From assembly GCA_030653545.1 (NCBI GenBank), contig JAURZE010000012.1, positions 1 to 64,000 of the forward strand: 64,000 bases of DNA. The letters run 5' to 3'. Source of the stretch: Nitrospira sp. Lineage in GTDB: Bacteria; Nitrospirota; Nitrospiria; Nitrospirales; Nitrospiraceae. Positions 61,649 to 64,000 of this stretch are shown here, one piece after another; within the stretch, counting starts at the first letter, position 1, and the number at the start of each line of letters is the position of its first letter. Made by a program: the position numbers and the translations under genes. The notes under the pieces are model-generated. The model was not told the DNA's origin, ran no database searches, and worked only from the letters and a program-made list of their open reading frames with translations.

Positions 61649-63402
61649 TGCTGCAAGCGCTGGCCGACAGGCTCGTGAAACAATTTCCGGACGCCGTGCT
61701 CTCCGTCGATCTCGATACGGGCCGCGGTGAAATGGCCGCACAGGTGCGCGCAGCGGACATGCTGACAGTCGCCCGCTACCTGCACGACGAGCCCGAGATG
61801 GCCTTCGACCACATTACCGATATCTGCTCGGCGGATTACCCCGCAGACCAAAACCGGTTTGAGGTGATTTATCATCTGCTGTCTCTGCCGCACGGCCGCC
61901 GGATCCGGGTGAAAGCCCGTGTCACCGAAGACAACCCGTCAATCCCTTCGGTGACGAGCGTGTGGCGCGGCGCGGAATTTCTCGAACGGGAAGTGTTCGA
62001 CATGATGGGCATCATTTTTACAGGCCATCCGGACCTCCGCCGGATTCTCATGCCGGAAGACTATGCCGAAGGCTATCCGCTCCGGAAAGATTTCCCCGCG
62101 GAGGGCCGCGGCTGGCGCAGCCAGTTCGACTTTATTCCGCGCCTCGACGAAGCGCCGGAGGAGATGACCGAAGGCGAGTATTCGGAAGCGGAAAAGAAAC
62201 CGTTCATTGCCGCGAACGGCGCTCCCGGATCGCGCCGGCGTGAAGAACTCCTCTTGAACATGGGGCCGCAGCATCCCAGCACCCACGGCGTGTTGCGCGT
62301 CGTACTGGAACTCGACGGGGAGCGCATCGTGAAAGCCACGCCGGATCTCGGCTATCTCCACCGCGGCGTCGAAAAGCTGGCCGAGGGCCTGGCCTACATG
62401 CAGGTCATTCCGCATACCGACCGGCTCGATTACGTCTGCGCCATGGCCAACAATTACGCTTACGTACGAGCTGTGGAAAAACTGCTCGACATCACTATCC
62501 CTGAGCGCGCCGAATACATCCGTACGCTGGTGGCGGAGATGCAGCGCATCATCGGCCACTTGTTCTGGCTGGGCACGCAGGCGCTCGACATCGGCGCCAT
62601 GACCGTCTTTTTCTGGACCTTCCGCGAGCGGGAGATTCTACTGGACCTGTTCGAACAGCTCTGCGGCGCGCGCCTGACGCTCAATTATTACCGGATCGGC
62701 GGAGTCGACAGCGACTTCACGCCGGAGCTTGTCCTGCGGCTGCGCGCGTTCCTGAGCACGTTCCCGCAGAAGGTGGCCGAATACGATTCGCTCATCGCCT
62801 CCAACCGCATCTGGATCGGACGCACGAAGAACGTGGCCGTCATTTCCGGTGAAGATGCGATCAATTTCGGGCTTACCGGCCCCACGCTCCGCGGCTCCGG
62901 AGTCGACTACGATATTCGCAAACTGGAACCGTACGGAGTCTACGACAAGGTGGAGTGGGATGTGCCACTCGGAAAACATGGCGACACCTACGACCGGTAC
63001 TGGGTCCGGATGGAAGAAATGCGTCAGAGCGCGCGGATCATCGCACAATGCCTGGATCAAATGCCCCAGGGGCCCATCATGGCGGATGTGCCGCAATACA
63101 TCCCGCCGCCCAAGCAACAAGTCATGCGGGACATGGAGAGCCTGATCCACCATTTCATTATTTTCACGCAAGGGTTCAAGCCGCCGAAAGGCGAAACCTA
63201 TTGCGCCACCGAAGCCCCGAAGGGCGAGTTGGGATTCTTCATCATCAGCGACGGCAGCCCACGTCCCTATCGATTGAAGATCCGCTCTCCCTCGTTCGTC
63301 CACATGGGCGCATTCGATCATATGGCGCGGGGATATTTGATTTCCGACATCATCACAATCTTCGGGTCCTATGACATCGTGATGGGGGAGTGCGATAGAT
63401 GA
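61648..63402 (+). CDS. nuoCD: Fused NADH-quinone oxidoreductase subunits C/D
   Basis: 584 aa. The first about 190 residues are NuoC (V-T-S-V-W-R-G-A-E-F-L-E-R-E-V-F-D-M-M-G, F-T-G-H-P-D-L-R-R-I-L). NuoD follows, beginning near L-L-N-M-G-P-Q-H-P-S-T-H-G-V-L-R and ending G-E-C-D-R. NuoD lines the quinone site. Fusion of the two is known in enterobacteria and several other groups. It is a possible target of the adjacent MidA-like methyltransferase. Confidence 0.96.
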   Translation: MLQALADRLVKQFPDAVLSVDLDTGRGEMAAQVRAADMLTVARYLHDEPEMAFDHITDICSADYPADQNRFEVIYHLLSLPHGRRIRVKARVTEDNPSIPSVTSVWRGAEFLEREVFDMMGIIFTGHPDLRRILMPEDYAEGYPLRKDFPAEGRGWRSQFDFIPRLDEAPEEMTEGEYSEAEKKPFIAANGAPGSRRREELLLNMGPQHPSTHGVLRVVLELDGERIVKATPDLGYLHRGVEKLAEGLAYMQVIPHTDRLDYVCAMANNYAYVRAVEKLLDITIPERAEYIRTLVAEMQRIIGHLFWLGTQALDIGAMTVFFWTFREREILLDLFEQLCGARLTLNYYRIGGVDSDFTPELVLRLRAFLSTFPQKVAEYDSLIASNRIWIGRTKNVAVISGEDAINFGLTGPTLRGSGVDYDIRKLEPYGVYDKVEWDVPLGKHGDTYDRYWVRMEEMRQSARIIAQCLDQMPQGPIMADVPQYIPPPKQQVMRDMESLIHHFIIFTQGFKPPKGETYCATEAPKGELGFFIISDGSPRPYRLKIRSPSFVHMGAFDHMARGYLISDIITIFGSYDIVMGECDR

Positions 63403-63451
63403 GGTGTGTCACCCAGGATGCTCCTGTGCTCGCTGCCCGCGCACGATGGGA

Positions 63452-64000
63452 ATGTGCTCGGTCAATGCGCGCAGCTTGGAACATCCTGGCCGCCACCTCA
63501 GTGAAGAGAAGTGGGGGGAGAAGGTGCTGAAGGAAAAGTACGGAAAAGAAATCGAGGAGATTCTCTCCCGGTACCCCGTGAAACGGTCGGCACTGATTCC
63601 ATTGCTGTATCTCGCGCAACGTGAGCATGGCTACGTGACGGAAGCGGCGATGACGGAAATCGCCGGCTTGTTGAAGCTGACGCCGCCGCAGGTCTATGAG
63701 ACCGCGACCTTCTACACGATGCTGAACCTCAAGAAGGTCGGCACACACCATATCCAGGTGTGCAAGTCGCTCATGTGTGCGCTGGTCGGCTCGGACACCG
63801 TGATCGGCTGGATCAAGACCAAGCTCGGAATCGCCCCCGGCGAAACAACGGCCGATGGTCTGTTTACACTGACCGCCGTCGAATGCCTGGCGGCCTGCGG
63901 CACCGCACCGATGATGCAGATCAACGACGACTATTATGAACGGCTGACGGAAGAGAAGGTCGACAAAATCCTGGCAGACCTCCGGACCAACGGAACCAGC
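63452..64000 (+). CDS. nuoE: NADH-quinone oxidoreductase subunit E (cut by window end)
   Basis: About 183 codons are visible from ATG 63452; GTG 63524 is a possible shorter start, and the frame stays open at the window edge. Thioredoxin-like 2Fe-2S domain: Y-E-T-A-T-F-Y-T-M-L, then ligands in V-C-K-S-L-M-C and E-C-L-A-A-C-G-T-A-P. It belongs to the NADH dehydrogenase module, with nuoF expected next. Confidence 0.9.
   Translation, partial: MCSVNARSLEHPGRHLSEEKWGEKVLKEKYGKEIEEILSRYPVKRSALIPLLYLAQREHGYVTEAAMTEIAGLLKLTPPQVYETATFYTMLNLKKVGTHHIQVCKSLMCALVGSDTVIGWIKTKLGIAPGETTADGLFTLTAVECLAACGTAPMMQINDDYYERLTEEKVDKILADLRTNGTS

Overview
The window is GC-rich bacterial chromosome and most resembles a Nitrospira-type organism (phylum Nitrospirota). 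That is an inference from gene content: a fused nuoCD in a nuoA-B-CD-E run, hopanoid-associated hpnA beside a polyprenyl synthase, a nitrifier-type small metal-binding protein (SmbP), cytochrome P460-family proteins, and many TonB-dependent receptors. No rRNA, tRNA or CRISPR array was seen.

Layout. 0-10.5 kb: tail of an IS630-type transposase, then mostly small or poorly known genes (SpeD-like protein, patatin-like lipoprotein, PilZ, DUF1499, nuclease-fold protein, FKBP, DUF2914 protein, YajG-like lipoprotein, small Cys-rich proteins). 10.8-17.6 kb (+ strand): isoprenoid/hopanoid/carotenoid genes, a membrane-anchored cytochrome c, and a GAF-GAF sensor kinase lacking its phospho-acceptor His. 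17.7-28.2 kb: DNA glycosylase, a TonB receptor beside DUF3842 and NikR (probably nickel uptake), HtrA protease, a copper-type P-ATPase with two YHS domains, a DsbA-like protein, Slp lipoprotein and a TPR protein.

28.2-56.4 kb is one long block with every gene on the minus strand. It holds a complete TonB-ExbB-ExbD energiser, two TonB-dependent receptors, a PepSY membrane protein with a MacAB-like exporter, two TlpA-type thioredoxins, two P460-family proteins (one with a broken heme motif), an HMA-like protein, an S9 peptidase, an Asp-box propeller protein, a beta-propeller lipoprotein, an outer-membrane barrel, SmbP, and two duplicated excisionase-type HTH proteins. Scattered through it are six small membrane-anchored proteins that share a His-rich stretch, a C-x-W-x-C motif (reduced to W-x-C in one) and an R-x-P-P tail. 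Two are translationally coupled to TlpA proteins. At least three genes of the block (two of the small proteins and tonB) share an upstream two-block DNA motif with identical 15-base spacing. I regard this as the best candidate for an undescribed system: a co-regulated, TonB-powered envelope metal (perhaps copper or iron) acquisition and handling island.

56.6-64 kb (+ strand): secA, then a MidA/NDUFAF7-like methyltransferase directly before nuoA, nuoB, fused nuoCD and a nuoE cut by the window end.

A second genome-scale signal is a repeated palindromic element (copies at 6585, 7805, 18304 and 47760). It always abuts the stop codon of a minus-strand gene, and its terminal arms differ between copies but remain complementary within each copy.
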